Shown: positions 24,650 to 34,023 of the stretch, in pieces
Layout: each line of letters opens with the position of its first letter
Numbering within the stretch: the stretch's first letter is position 1
The notes under the pieces: generated by a model
The model's database searches: none
Told to the model about the DNA's origin: nothing
The model's input: only the letters and a program-made list of their open reading frames with translations
Position numbers and translations under genes: made by a program
Source: Saccharothrix sp. S26
GTDB lineage: Bacteria > Actinomycetota > Actinomycetes > Mycobacteriales > Pseudonocardiaceae
DNA: 64,000 nucleotides
NCBI RefSeq assembly: GCF_021390395.1
Contig: NZ_JAJUWT010000027.1
Span: 62,001-126,000 of the forward strand
Direction of reading: 5' to 3'

Positions 24650-26074
24650 ATGCGCATCCGCAAGCTCGCCGCGTTGACCGCGGTGGCGGCCACCCTGGTG
24701 ACCGCGCCCGGCGCGTACGCCCAACCGTCCACGACGACCGCGAACGCCCGCCCGAACTCGCAGCCGCCGCCGGTGGACCGGTCCTTCCTGCGCGCGCCCG
24801 AGCCGCCCAAGGAAGACGTCGACTACCAGCCCAAGACCAGGTGCATCACCTCGGGCACGGGCAACCGCCCGATCCCGAACAAGCCGTGGGGCCAGATGCA
24901 GCTGCGGCTGGAGGAGGCGCACCGCTTCGCCACCGGCAAGGGCATCAAGCTCGCCATCATCGACACCGGAGTCAACACCCACCCGCGGCTGGCGGGCCGC
25001 GTCATCCCGGCCGGCGACTACGTCGAGACCGAGAAGAAGGGCAACGACGACTGCGACGGCCACGGCACCGAGGTGGCGGGCGTCGCGGCGGCGAGCCGGG
25101 ACGACCAGACCGGCTTCGTCGGCGCCGCGCCGGAGGCGACCGTGCTGGCGTTCCGGCAGACCAGCAACCACTTCAAGTTCGACGACCCGGCCAAGAAGGA
25201 CAACCGGGACTCGGCGGGCAAGGTGGCGACGCTGGCGAAGGCGATCGTCTCCGCCGTGGACCAGGGCGCGCGGGTCATCAACATCTCGCTGACCGCGTGC
25301 GCCGCGCCGAGCGCGCCCAGCGACCAGGAACGCGAGTTGCAGGCCGCGATCGACTGGGCGGTGAACGACAAGGACGTCGTCATCGTGACCGCCGCGGGCA
25401 ACATCGACTCCAAGGGCGGCTGCCAGGGCCAGAACGACAACCAGGACCCGAACACGGTCAACGTGGTCGCGTCGCCGCCCTGGTACGCCGACAACGTGCT
25501 GTCGGTGGCGTCGATGAACGTGGAGGGCGAGGTGTCGTCGTTCTCCGTGTGGGGCCCGTGGATCAGCGTGGCCGCGCCGGGCGAGAACATCGTCACGCTC
25601 GACCCGAAGGGCCAGGGCCTGACCGACGCCAACTCCGACGAGAGCGGGCGGCTCACCGCGATCCAGGGCACGAGCTTCGCCTCGCCGTACGTGGCCGGCG
25701 TGGTCGCGCTGGTGCGCGAGCGGTTCCCGGACCTCAAGGCGCGGCAGGTGATGGACCGGATCAAGGCGACCGCCCAGCACCCGGGCAACCCGACGGGACG
25801 CGACCACAAGGTGGGCTACGGGATGATCAACCCGGTGGCCGCGCTGACCGCCGAGCTGCCGTCCGAGCGGCCGGGCGCGAAGCCCGCCACGCCGGAGCAG
25901 CTGATCACCAACCTGGGTCCGCTGAACCCGCCGAGCAGCACGCCGATGATCGTGGCGCTGTCCGGCACGGGCGCGGGCGTCGGCCTGCTCCTGCTGACGA
26001 TGTTCATCGTCCACACCGTCAACCGCAACCGCGCCCGCCGCGCCCTGACCCCACCAAAGCGCTCGGTGATCTGA
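24650..26074 (+). CDS. mycP: MycP, membrane-anchored mycosin (subtilisin-like protease) of the T7SS
   Basis: 474 residues. Sec-type signal peptide (cleavage near AYA-QP, residue 24), catalytic triad D105 (AIIDTGVN), H138 (DGHGTEVAG) and S342 (GTSFASP), then a linker and one C-terminal membrane helix (about 435-457) followed by a basic tail. Mycosins sit on the outer face of the membrane, stabilise the secreton and cleave some substrates. The extra N-terminal segment with Cys (TRCITSG) that wraps the catalytic domain is present. The ATG at 24650 with GAGG five bases upstream is preferred to the overlapping GTG at 24647. Confidence 0.95.
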   Translation: MRIRKLAALTAVAATLVTAPGAYAQPSTTTANARPNSQPPPVDRSFLRAPEPPKEDVDYQPKTRCITSGTGNRPIPNKPWGQMQLRLEEAHRFATGKGIKLAIIDTGVNTHPRLAGRVIPAGDYVETEKKGNDDCDGHGTEVAGVAAASRDDQTGFVGAAPEATVLAFRQTSNHFKFDDPAKKDNRDSAGKVATLAKAIVSAVDQGARVINISLTACAAPSAPSDQERELQAAIDWAVNDKDVVIVTAAGNIDSKGGCQGQNDNQDPNTVNVVASPPWYADNVLSVASMNVEGEVSSFSVWGPWISVAAPGENIVTLDPKGQGLTDANSDESGRLTAIQGTSFASPYVAGVVALVRERFPDLKARQVMDRIKATAQHPGNPTGRDHKVGYGMINPVAALTAELPSERPGAKPATPEQLITNLGPLNPPSSTPMIVALSGTGAGVGLLLLTMFIVHTVNRNRARRALTPPKRSVI

Positions 26075-26078
26075 CCCC

Positions 26079-26148
26079 ACGCGAGAGTCCTACGTTCAGA
26101 ACGCGAGAGTCCTACGTTCAGGACCCCCGAATTCAACGCTCAGAACGC
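26079..26148. repeat. Tandem 22-base intergenic repeat at a convergent gene junction
   Basis: The 21-base unit ACGCGAGAGTCCTACGTTCA plus G occurs at 26079-26099 and again, without change, at 26101-26121. A degenerate third unit follows (ending AACGCTCAGAACGC, about 26134-26148). The repeats fill nearly all of the 77 bases between the 3' ends of mycP and the WXG-like gene. The pattern ACGCG-N8-ACGTTC-N3-ACGCG also occurs at the convergent junction near 63204. Confidence 0.8.
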
Positions 26149-26151
26149 CGG

Positions 26152-27225
26152 TCAGTCCTCGCCCAGCACCGGCGGGGCGGACTTCTTGGGCTTGCCGAAC
26201 ACCTGCTCGGTCGAGCCGGCCAGCTGGACCTTCGCCTTGTGGTCCTTGTCGCCGCCCTGCTGGGCGCCCGCGCCCATGCCGCCCATCATCCCCGCGCCCA
26301 TCATCCCCGCACCGCCCGCCGGCGGACCGGACGGACCCGCCGCGGCAGCCGCCGCCGGGCGCGGCGCGGACTCCGCGGGACTCGGCCCGGACACACCCGT
26401 CGACCCGCCCTGCTGCAACCGCTCCGCGGGCTGACCACCGGGAATCCCGCCACCGGGCACACCACCGCCGGGCACACCACCGCCACCACCACCGGGCACA
26501 CCGCCACCGCCCGGCACGCCACCACCACCCCCACCGGACGCGGCGGGCTTCGCCTCGGCCGGCGGCGCGGTGGACGGCGGCTCCGGCGCGGACGGCTGCA
26601 CGGGCGCGGTGAACGCCCAGTTCCGCTCCGGGTAGCGGTGCTCCATCGTCACGTCCGCGAAGCCGTCCGAACCGGACACCCCGTCGCACAGCCGCAGGAA
26701 CGCCTCCAGCACGTCCCGCACCGACTCGTGCAGCTCCTTCGCCGGGTCGTGCAGCTCGTCCAGCACCTCCACCACGCGCCGGTCGCCGTCCAACGGCAAC
26801 GCCGCCGCACCGGACACCGCGTCGGCCGCTTCGGCGAACACCCGGGCCATGTCCTCCACGATCCCGCGGATGCCCTCGGCGGTCTGGTCCAGCGCCTCGC
26901 CCATCGCGTGCATCGCGTCGGACATGTCGTGCCCGGCCAGCCCGACCGTCCGCATGTGCTCGACGAACGAGTCCGCGTCCTTGCCCTGCCACGCCGAGTC
27001 GAGCTTGCCCAGCGGCTTGGTCAGGTCACGCGTCACGTGCTCGGCGACGAGCCCGGCCTTGCGCCAGCGCTGCGCCTCCTCGTGCAGGTCGTTCCAGTCG
27101 CCCAGGACGGGCGCGAAGTAGTCGGCCACGAGGTCGCGCACGCCGAGCCGCCTGCTGATCCCGGACAGGTAGTCCAGCTCCGGCCCCACCTCGGCGGCGA
27201 GCTGCCTGCCGTCCTTGCCGCGCAT
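26152..27225 (-). CDS. Large WXG-domain (PPE-like) secreted protein with Gly/Pro repeats
   Basis: 357 residues from the ATG at 27223-27225. The N-terminal ~180 residues are helical with a W79-Q-G81 turn (LDSAWQGKDADSF), as in WXG100/PPE-type T7SS substrates. Residues 231-264 are a low-complexity tract of VPGGG-like units, followed by an Ala/Pro region, a Met/Gly patch (GAGMMGAGMMGGMGAG) and a basic tail (KPKKSAPPVLGED). It has no signal peptide. The start overlaps the stop of the EspC-like gene by one base, so the two are probably made together and exported as a pair. The wider reading frame upstream of the ATG is spurious. Confidence 0.75.
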   Translation of the reverse strand: MRGKDGRQLAAEVGPELDYLSGISRRLGVRDLVADYFAPVLGDWNDLHEEAQRWRKAGLVAEHVTRDLTKPLGKLDSAWQGKDADSFVEHMRTVGLAGHDMSDAMHAMGEALDQTAEGIRGIVEDMARVFAEAADAVSGAAALPLDGDRRVVEVLDELHDPAKELHESVRDVLEAFLRLCDGVSGSDGFADVTMEHRYPERNWAFTAPVQPSAPEPPSTAPPAEAKPAASGGGGGGVPGGGGVPGGGGGGVPGGGVPGGGIPGGQPAERLQQGGSTGVSGPSPAESAPRPAAAAAAGPSGPPAGGAGMMGAGMMGGMGAGAQQGGDKDHKAKVQLAGSTEQVFGKPKKSAPPVLGED

Positions 27226-27581
27226 CAGCCCAACCCCGCCCGCCGGTCGACCGCCTTGATCAACGCCACCGCGTCTTCGTCCTGGGCGCCGTAGTGGTCG
27301 GCCACCTCGTGCAGGCCCTTGGCCGCGGACGTCAGCACCTCGCACGCCCGGTCGAGCTGCTGGTGCAGCAGCCCGGCGGCCCGGCCGTACGCCTCGGCGT
27401 TGCGCAGCGTGCGCCCCAGCTCGCCGAAGCTCTGGGGCCGCACCGGCGCTTCCCGCAGCTCCGACCGCGCGCGGGTCAGCTCCTCGGCCGCCTCCTCGAC
27501 GCGCCGCGCGTACAGCTCGAGCCAGCGCGGGTCCACCGAAACCCGCCTGCCGCCCGCGGGCGGGCGTGTGACCTCGTTCAC
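27225..27581 (-). CDS. EspC-like T7SS substrate (excreted small helical protein)
   Basis: 118 residues, helical, starting from a GTG at 27579-27581 with GGAGG at good spacing. It carries Y97-G-A-Q-D101, a YxxxD secretion motif, near the C-terminus, and the pattern SVDPRWLELYARRVEEAAEEL seen in EspC/PE-like proteins. Such proteins pair with a larger WXG or PPE partner, here the gene directly downstream. The pair sits inside the locus between mycP and eccB, a position empty in M. tuberculosis ESX-4. Family assignment rests on length, motif and context. Confidence 0.75.
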   Translation of the reverse strand: MNEVTRPPAGGRRVSVDPRWLELYARRVEEAAEELTRARSELREAPVRPQSFGELGRTLRNAEAYGRAAGLLHQQLDRACEVLTSAAKGLHEVADHYGAQDEDAVALIKAVDRRAGLG

Positions 27582-27606
27582 CCGGACACCTCCTGCACCC
27601 TCTGAC

Positions 27607-27632
27607 GCGGAACCGACCCGCCTCGGTTCCGC
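27607..27632 (-). terminator. Terminator after eccB
   Basis: Perfect 10 bp arms (27607-27616 and 27623-27632) with a 6-base loop, 22 bases after the eccB stop and before the EspC-like gene. No T-run. It suggests the substrate pair has its own start of transcription, or is reached only by read-through. Confidence 0.55.
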
Positions 27633-27654
27633 CGAAGGGCCCGGCGAACCCGGC

Positions 27655-29295
27655 TCAGCCGCCCTGCTTCTTGGCCTTCTCCTCGGGCAGCACGCCGTTG
27701 TTCTTCGGCACCGGGATCGAGTCCCAGCTGCGGGAGGCGTCGTTGCGGTTGAGCTGCGGCCCGTTGGGCAGCAGCCGCAGGATCGACTCCGGTCCGGGCG
27801 CGAACCCGTCCGCGCCGAGCCCGAGCGCCGCGCTGGTGGTCACGTCCGGGATGCCGTACTTCACGCCGCGGCCGGTGACCAGGTGGATGGGGCCGCTGTC
27901 GAAGTCCTGGGTGGACGTCGCGCTGCGCACCACGGCCGACTTGCCCGGCGCCATCACGAACTGGCTGACGACCTCGCCGGTCGCGCCGACCTGGTTGATC
28001 TCCACCGGCACCACGTTCGACGGGATCGGCAGCGACGGCGCGATGGTCACCTTGGTGTGCTGCGACTTGTTGTCCGACGTCACGTTCTGCGCCTGCCAGC
28101 CCAGGCAGATGACCCGGTTGTTCTGGTTCGGCTCCAGCACCTCGGGCACGTCCGGCGGGTAGTCGGCGAAGTCGAGCTGGTCCACCGTCGGCGCGTCGTT
28201 CGTGCGCGCGATGTCGACGAGCTTCGGCTCGGCGCCCTGCGCGTAGGCCGCGCGCAGCAGGTCGGCCGCGGCCCGGCTGATCTTCTGCAGGCCGTCCTTG
28301 AGCACCACGTGGAACTCGGAGTCCGCGCCGGCGCGGCGGACCTCGATCACCGCGCCGATCTTGAGGTTCTCGCCCTGGACGTAGTTGACGTTCTGGCCGC
28401 GGCCGGGGATCTCGGGCGCCACCAGCGGCTTGGCCTCGGGGATCGCGTTGAGCAGGCCCGAGCTGATCGCGCGCGGCTTCTTCTGGCTGAGGTTCAGCGC
28501 GGTGCGCACCTCGGCGTTGGTCAGGTCGACCTTGGCGCGCACGGTGGACGTCGAGGTGATCTTCGAGTTCACCGGCGCCTTGTAGATCAGGTACGCCTGC
28601 TTGTCGTCGGTGCCCGCGCGCACCAGCAGGGCGCGGTTGCCGTCGAGCAGCTCGCCGCCGCCGCTGAAGCCCGCCAGGACGGTGGTGGTGAACTTGCCCG
28701 GCGCGGCCGGGTCGTTGAGCGTGTCGTCCAACGTCAGCGTGTCGCACACCGACCAGTCCGAGCCGATCCGGTCGGCGGGCTGGGGCAGCACGTCCGGCCC
28801 GTCGGGGATGCCGGTCAGCCGGCCCTTGGGCAGCTTCGCCAACGCCTTCTCGCTGACCAGCTTCGGGTCGCCGCCCGCGACCTGCGGCCCCGCGTTCACC
28901 TGGCCCGCCGCCGCGTCACCGCCCGCGACCGACGCCTGGCCCTTGTCCGGGTTGGACCGCTGGAGCAGCAGCAGCCGGGCCGACGCGAGGTTGGTCATCG
29001 GGATCAACGTCTTCGTCGCGCCCACCACGTGCACGACGTAGACCTGCCCGGTCTCCTTGGAGATGGCGATCTGGGTCTGGTCGTCGACCTGGGGGTCCGG
29101 TGAGAAGAAGCCGAAGATGAGGAACCCGAGCAGCCCGATCACGCCCAGCAGGACGCCCACCGCGGTGGCACGCGAGTGCGTGCGCATCGGGTCGTGCAGC
29201 ATCACCGCGTCTCTGCGCACCAAGGCGGACTGCATCCTGCGCAGCACGAAGCGGTAGGCCTGGACCTGTGACTTGGTGGTGGGTGTTGATGCCAT
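27655..29295 (-). CDS. eccB: EccB, membrane-anchored ATPase-type component of the T7SS
   Basis: 546 residues beginning MASTPTTKSQVQAYRFVLRR, the signature EccB N-terminus. A single membrane helix at about 44-64 is followed by a large extracytoplasmic region (FFSPDPQVDDQTQI onwards) with two conserved Cys (in WSVCDTL and VICLGWQ). EccB caps the secreton on the outer side. The ATG at 29293-29295 is preceded only by a weak ribosome site, but the conserved N-terminus leaves little doubt. It is divergent from eccE across 129 bases. Confidence 0.95.
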   Translation of the reverse strand: MASTPTTKSQVQAYRFVLRRMQSALVRRDAVMLHDPMRTHSRATAVGVLLGVIGLLGFLIFGFFSPDPQVDDQTQIAISKETGQVYVVHVVGATKTLIPMTNLASARLLLLQRSNPDKGQASVAGGDAAAGQVNAGPQVAGGDPKLVSEKALAKLPKGRLTGIPDGPDVLPQPADRIGSDWSVCDTLTLDDTLNDPAAPGKFTTTVLAGFSGGGELLDGNRALLVRAGTDDKQAYLIYKAPVNSKITSTSTVRAKVDLTNAEVRTALNLSQKKPRAISSGLLNAIPEAKPLVAPEIPGRGQNVNYVQGENLKIGAVIEVRRAGADSEFHVVLKDGLQKISRAAADLLRAAYAQGAEPKLVDIARTNDAPTVDQLDFADYPPDVPEVLEPNQNNRVICLGWQAQNVTSDNKSQHTKVTIAPSLPIPSNVVPVEINQVGATGEVVSQFVMAPGKSAVVRSATSTQDFDSGPIHLVTGRGVKYGIPDVTTSAALGLGADGFAPGPESILRLLPNGPQLNRNDASRSWDSIPVPKNNGVLPEEKAKKQGG

Positions 29296-29424
29296 TCTCG
29301 GCTCGCTGCTCTCCCAGTCGCGGTACGGTCTGCACGATAGCCGGACGGCGGGTGGTCCGTGTGCGGGTTGGTCAGACCCGGTCGGTCCGCCCGGCGCACG
29401 CCGACGGAAAGAGAACCAGAGCGG

Positions 29425-30762
29425 ATGTCCGTGACCACCCCACATCCGGGCCAGCCCAACCCCGCCATGGCGCGCGCGCAGGCGGCAGGTGGCGCCGTGC
29501 GCGCCGCGCTGCTCCGGGCGCGGCGTCGCACCGCAGGCGCGAGCCTGGGCGCGCTGCCGGTCGCCAACCTGGTTGTCCTCGAGGTCGGCGTCGCCATCGC
29601 CCTGGTCCTGCTCGCGGTCGGCGCCACCGGTGACAAGGTCGCGCCCGTGCCCATGTACGTCGCGGGCGGCATCGTGCTGATCGCGTTGATCCTCGCCTTC
29701 ACCCGGTCCCGCGGTCGCTGGCTGACCCAGTGGATCGGCCTGGTGGTGCGCTACAGCTTCCGCTCGCACAGCCGCACGGCCAAGCGCACCGGCCCGGTGG
29801 AGATGAGGCCGCCGTCGGAGGAGGAGTCCTCGGTCATCGGCCCGGACGACCCGCGGGTGGCGTTGCTGCGCCTGGCCGTGCCGGACCTGGTGGTGGCACG
29901 GGGCGTCGACCACGAGCGCCGCCCGCTGGGCATGGCCTGGCACCAGGGCGCGTGGACGGCCGTGCTGCTGGTCGACCCCGCGCCGGGGCTGATCACCGCG
30001 GTGGGCAGCGCGCCGTCGCTGCCGCTGGGCGCGCTCGCGCCGACGCTGGAGGACCGCGGCGTGGTGCTCGACGCGATCTCGGTGATCTGGCACTGCTACC
30101 CGGGCAGCGCGGCGCTGCCCGCGAACTCGCCCGCGCTCAACTCCTACCTGGAGGTGCTCGGCCCGCTGCCCGCGGCCGCGCGGCGGACCACGTGGATCGC
30201 GGTGCGGCTGGACCCGCGGCGGTGCGCGGCGGCGATCCGGGAACGCGGCGGCGGCGTGGTCGGCGCGCACCGGGCGTTGATCGGCGCGCTGTCGCGCGTG
30301 CGCAACGCGTTGGAGTCGACGGGTGTGTCGATCCGGCCGCTCGACCCCGACGAGCTGATCCGGGCGGGCATCTCGGCGGCCGAGCTGACCTCGGTGGCCG
30401 GGTCGAACAACTCGGTGTCGTTGCGGGAGAAGTGGTCCGGTGTGACGGCGGGCGGCGTCGGGCACGCCAGCTACGCGATCACCGGCTGGCCGTCCAAGGG
30501 CATGCGCAACAACCTCAACGCGTTGACCGGCGTGCGGGCGCTGTCCTCGACGCTGTCGATGACGATCTCGCCGAGCAGCGAGCAGGGCCAGGTGGGCCTG
30601 CGCGGCATGGTGCGGGTGAGCGCCCGGACGCCGTCCGAGCTCGACCGCGCCGACGACCGGCTCAAGGCGCTGGCCGACAAGCTCGACATCACGCTGACCC
30701 CGTTGAACGGCTTGCAGGTCGCCGGGCTGGCCGCGACGCTGCCGCTGGGAGGTGTGGCGTGA
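29425..30762 (+). CDS. eccE: EccE, T7SS membrane component
   Basis: 445 residues from the ATG at 29425-29427; codons upstream in the same frame (MCGLVRPG...) look non-coding. Two membrane helices near the N-terminus (about 47-66 and 77-93) and a long soluble C-terminal domain (VPDLVVARGVDHERR, HQGAWTAVLLV) match EccE. EccE sits at the periphery of the secreton. M. tuberculosis ESX-4 has no eccE, whereas some other actinobacterial ESX-4 loci do, so this locus may encode a complete four-component secreton. Its stop overlaps the next gene (GTGA). Confidence 0.85.
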   Translation: MSVTTPHPGQPNPAMARAQAAGGAVRAALLRARRRTAGASLGALPVANLVVLEVGVAIALVLLAVGATGDKVAPVPMYVAGGIVLIALILAFTRSRGRWLTQWIGLVVRYSFRSHSRTAKRTGPVEMRPPSEEESSVIGPDDPRVALLRLAVPDLVVARGVDHERRPLGMAWHQGAWTAVLLVDPAPGLITAVGSAPSLPLGALAPTLEDRGVVLDAISVIWHCYPGSAALPANSPALNSYLEVLGPLPAAARRTTWIAVRLDPRRCAAAIRERGGGVVGAHRALIGALSRVRNALESTGVSIRPLDPDELIRAGISAAELTSVAGSNNSVSLREKWSGVTAGGVGHASYAITGWPSKGMRNNLNALTGVRALSSTLSMTISPSSEQGQVGLRGMVRVSARTPSELDRADDRLKALADKLDITLTPLNGLQVAGLAATLPLGGVA

Positions 30763-31481
30763 GCAACTCCCGGTTGATGGACTCGCACGGCCGGGGCGTG
30801 GCGCCGGAGTTCCTGGTGTCGCCGCAGATGCTGGACGTGGTGAGCCCGTCGGGCGACCGCGGCGGCATGGTGCTCGGCTCCGGCTTGCAGGGCGAGCCGC
30901 TGACGATCTCCGTGCTGCGGTCCGCGCCGACCCGCATGGTCGTGGTCGGCGGGCTGTACCTGGCCAGGCAGATCGCGTTGCGGGCGATGGCGACCGGCGC
31001 GTGGATCACCATCGCGACGGGCCGCCCGGCGGCCTGGCAGCCGGTGGTGCGCGCGGCGGGCGCGGGCCCGGACGGCAGGCCGTCGCCGCTGGTGCAGTTG
31101 CGCCGGCTCAGCCCGGTGGAGCTGCCGCGCCCCTCGGAGGACACCCCGCTGCTGGTCGTGCACGACGGCGGGCACGTGCCGCAGGAACTGTTCCCGCCGC
31201 GGTCGCCGTGGCAGACCACGATGTACGTCTTGCCCTATTTGCACCCCCAGGCGGCCACCACCGCGAATTCCGCGGACCTCGTGCTGCTCCAACGGCTGCC
31301 GGTCGGGCAGGCGCAGTTGGCGAGCCAGATCTGGCGGCTCCCACCGCAGATGGCGCACCAGCTCACCACGCTCAAGGACGACCAGGTGATCGCGCTCGGC
31401 ACGAACCTGTGGCGGCCGTTGCGACTGGTCACCACCCCCGGTGAGCAGCAGATCCTGGGTGCGGTCCGCCGCGGCGACTGA
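30759..31481 (+). CDS. Unrecognised protein coupled to eccE; possible degenerate P-loop fold
   Basis: 240 residues, GTG at 30759-30761 overlapping the eccE stop, with GGGAGG six bases upstream, so translation is coupled to eccE. No signal peptide or membrane helix, so it is probably cytoplasmic. The segment TRMVVVGGLYLARQIALRA (about residues 54-72) resembles the strand-loop-helix of an EccC-type ATPase domain with the GxxGxGKT loop replaced. TPLLVVHDGG (near 129) is like a Walker B strand, and ADLVLLQRLP fits later in such a fold. I infer a non-hydrolysing pseudo-ATPase that docks on the secreton. I do not recognise a named family. Confidence 0.75.
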   Translation: MSNSRLMDSHGRGVAPEFLVSPQMLDVVSPSGDRGGMVLGSGLQGEPLTISVLRSAPTRMVVVGGLYLARQIALRAMATGAWITIATGRPAAWQPVVRAAGAGPDGRPSPLVQLRRLSPVELPRPSEDTPLLVVHDGGHVPQELFPPRSPWQTTMYVLPYLHPQAATTANSADLVLLQRLPVGQAQLASQIWRLPPQMAHQLTTLKDDQVIALGTNLWRPLRLVTTPGEQQILGAVRRGD

Positions 31482-31500
31482 TCACCCGCACGACGTCGAC

Positions 31501-31534
31501 GTGCCCTCGGACCATTGTCCGGGGGCACGTTTTT
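31501..31534 (+). terminator. Intrinsic terminator after the eccE operon
   Basis: Arms 31501-31512 and 31517-31528 pair with one mismatch around a 4-base loop and are followed by a GTTTTT tract. It ends the eccE unit 20 bases after its last stop. The rest of the 248-base gap up to 31730 must hold the subtilase promoter; I see no clear hexamer pair. Confidence 0.8.
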
Positions 31535-31729
31535 CGATCTCGGTCCAGTCGCTCTCCGCACCTTTTCGTTCACAGCACGAATAAAACTGTGGAGGAGTCG
31601 TTCGTCGGTTGTTGCCACCAAATTCTTGCGCCTCACCCGCAGGGCGAACTAGGAACTACTCACCGTGTCCGGTCGGTTTCGGGGGCGACACCGACCGGGC
31701 GCACACCCTGCGAAGAGGAGACCCCTGCC

Positions 31730-33292
<1,563 letters not shown>

Positions 33293-33320
33293 AGCGGGTC
33301 ATCCGATCCAGTCGCACGAC

Positions 33321-33357
33321 AGCGGCCCCTCACCACTTCCGCCGGTGAGGGGCCGCT
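33321..33357 (+). terminator. Terminator after the subtilase
   Basis: Perfect 14 bp arms (33321-33334, 33344-33357) around a 9-base loop, 28 bases after the subtilase stop, followed by CCGCGTTT. Confidence 0.8.
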
Positions 33358-33440
33358 CCGCGTTTCACCTGATCAGGCACTGCTTCGCCCCGGTGGGACT
33401 GTGGCACGGTCATAATCAAGTCGATCCCGGAGGTGGAGTC

Positions 33441-34019
33441 GTGTCCGCAGCTCTGCAGCACCCGATCGGCCCGCACACGGTCGAAGACTGGCTGGCCCTG
33501 CCTCCCTCGGAGGACGGGTCGCGCACCGAGCTGATCCAGGGACATCTCCACGTGTCACCCGCACCCTCCTACTGGCACCAACTGGTCGCGTTCGAGCTGG
33601 GAGTGCAGATCCGCAACGCGATCCGCGCCACCGGGAGCCCCGACCTGCGCGCCGTCCCGGCGGTGAACGTGAAGATCTCCTCGACCTTGCGCACGGGGTT
33701 GATACCCGATGTCGCGATCGTCGACAGACCGACGGGCGTGGTCTTCCCTGCCGAGGCGCTGATGCTGGCGGTGGAGGTCTGGTCACCGGGCAACTCGCGC
33801 GCCGAGCGGGAGGCGAAGATGACCGGGTACGCCGCCGCCGGTGTGCCGTTCGTGTGGACGGTCGACCAGAAGACCGACCTGCACGAGGTCAAGCTGACCG
33901 CACACCGACTCGACGGCGACCGCTACGTGGTGGCGCAGACGGTGCGGGTTCCGGGGCCGGTGACCATCACGGCCGCCCCGCTCCCGATCACCGTGGACCT
34001 GGGCGACCTCGGCCTCTGA
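33441..34019 (+). CDS. Uma2-family (DUF820) putative PD-(D/E)XK endonuclease
   Basis: 192 residues from the GTG at 33441, with GGAGG six to seven bases upstream and a CATAAT -10-like hexamer at 33411-33416. The family pattern is present: HTVEDWLALPPSEDGSRTELIQGHLHVSPAPSYWH at the N-terminus (seen in parts), IPDVAIVD, and AVEVWSPGNSRAEREAKMTGYAAAGVPFVWTVD, which contain the Asp, Glu and Lys expected of a PD-(D/E)XK site. Uma2 genes are abundant in actinomycetes and cyanobacteria; their target is unknown. It ends four bases before the convergent glycosyltransferase and has no obvious partner gene. Confidence 0.85.
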   Translation: MSAALQHPIGPHTVEDWLALPPSEDGSRTELIQGHLHVSPAPSYWHQLVAFELGVQIRNAIRATGSPDLRAVPAVNVKISSTLRTGLIPDVAIVDRPTGVVFPAEALMLAVEVWSPGNSRAEREAKMTGYAAAGVPFVWTVDQKTDLHEVKLTAHRLDGDRYVVAQTVRVPGPVTITAAPLPITVDLGDLGL

Positions 34020-34023
34020 CCTC

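Noticed and set aside
26450..26535. CRISPR-like short repeats
   Set aside because: These are coding repeats for VPGGG units in the WXG-like protein, with irregular length and no spacers.
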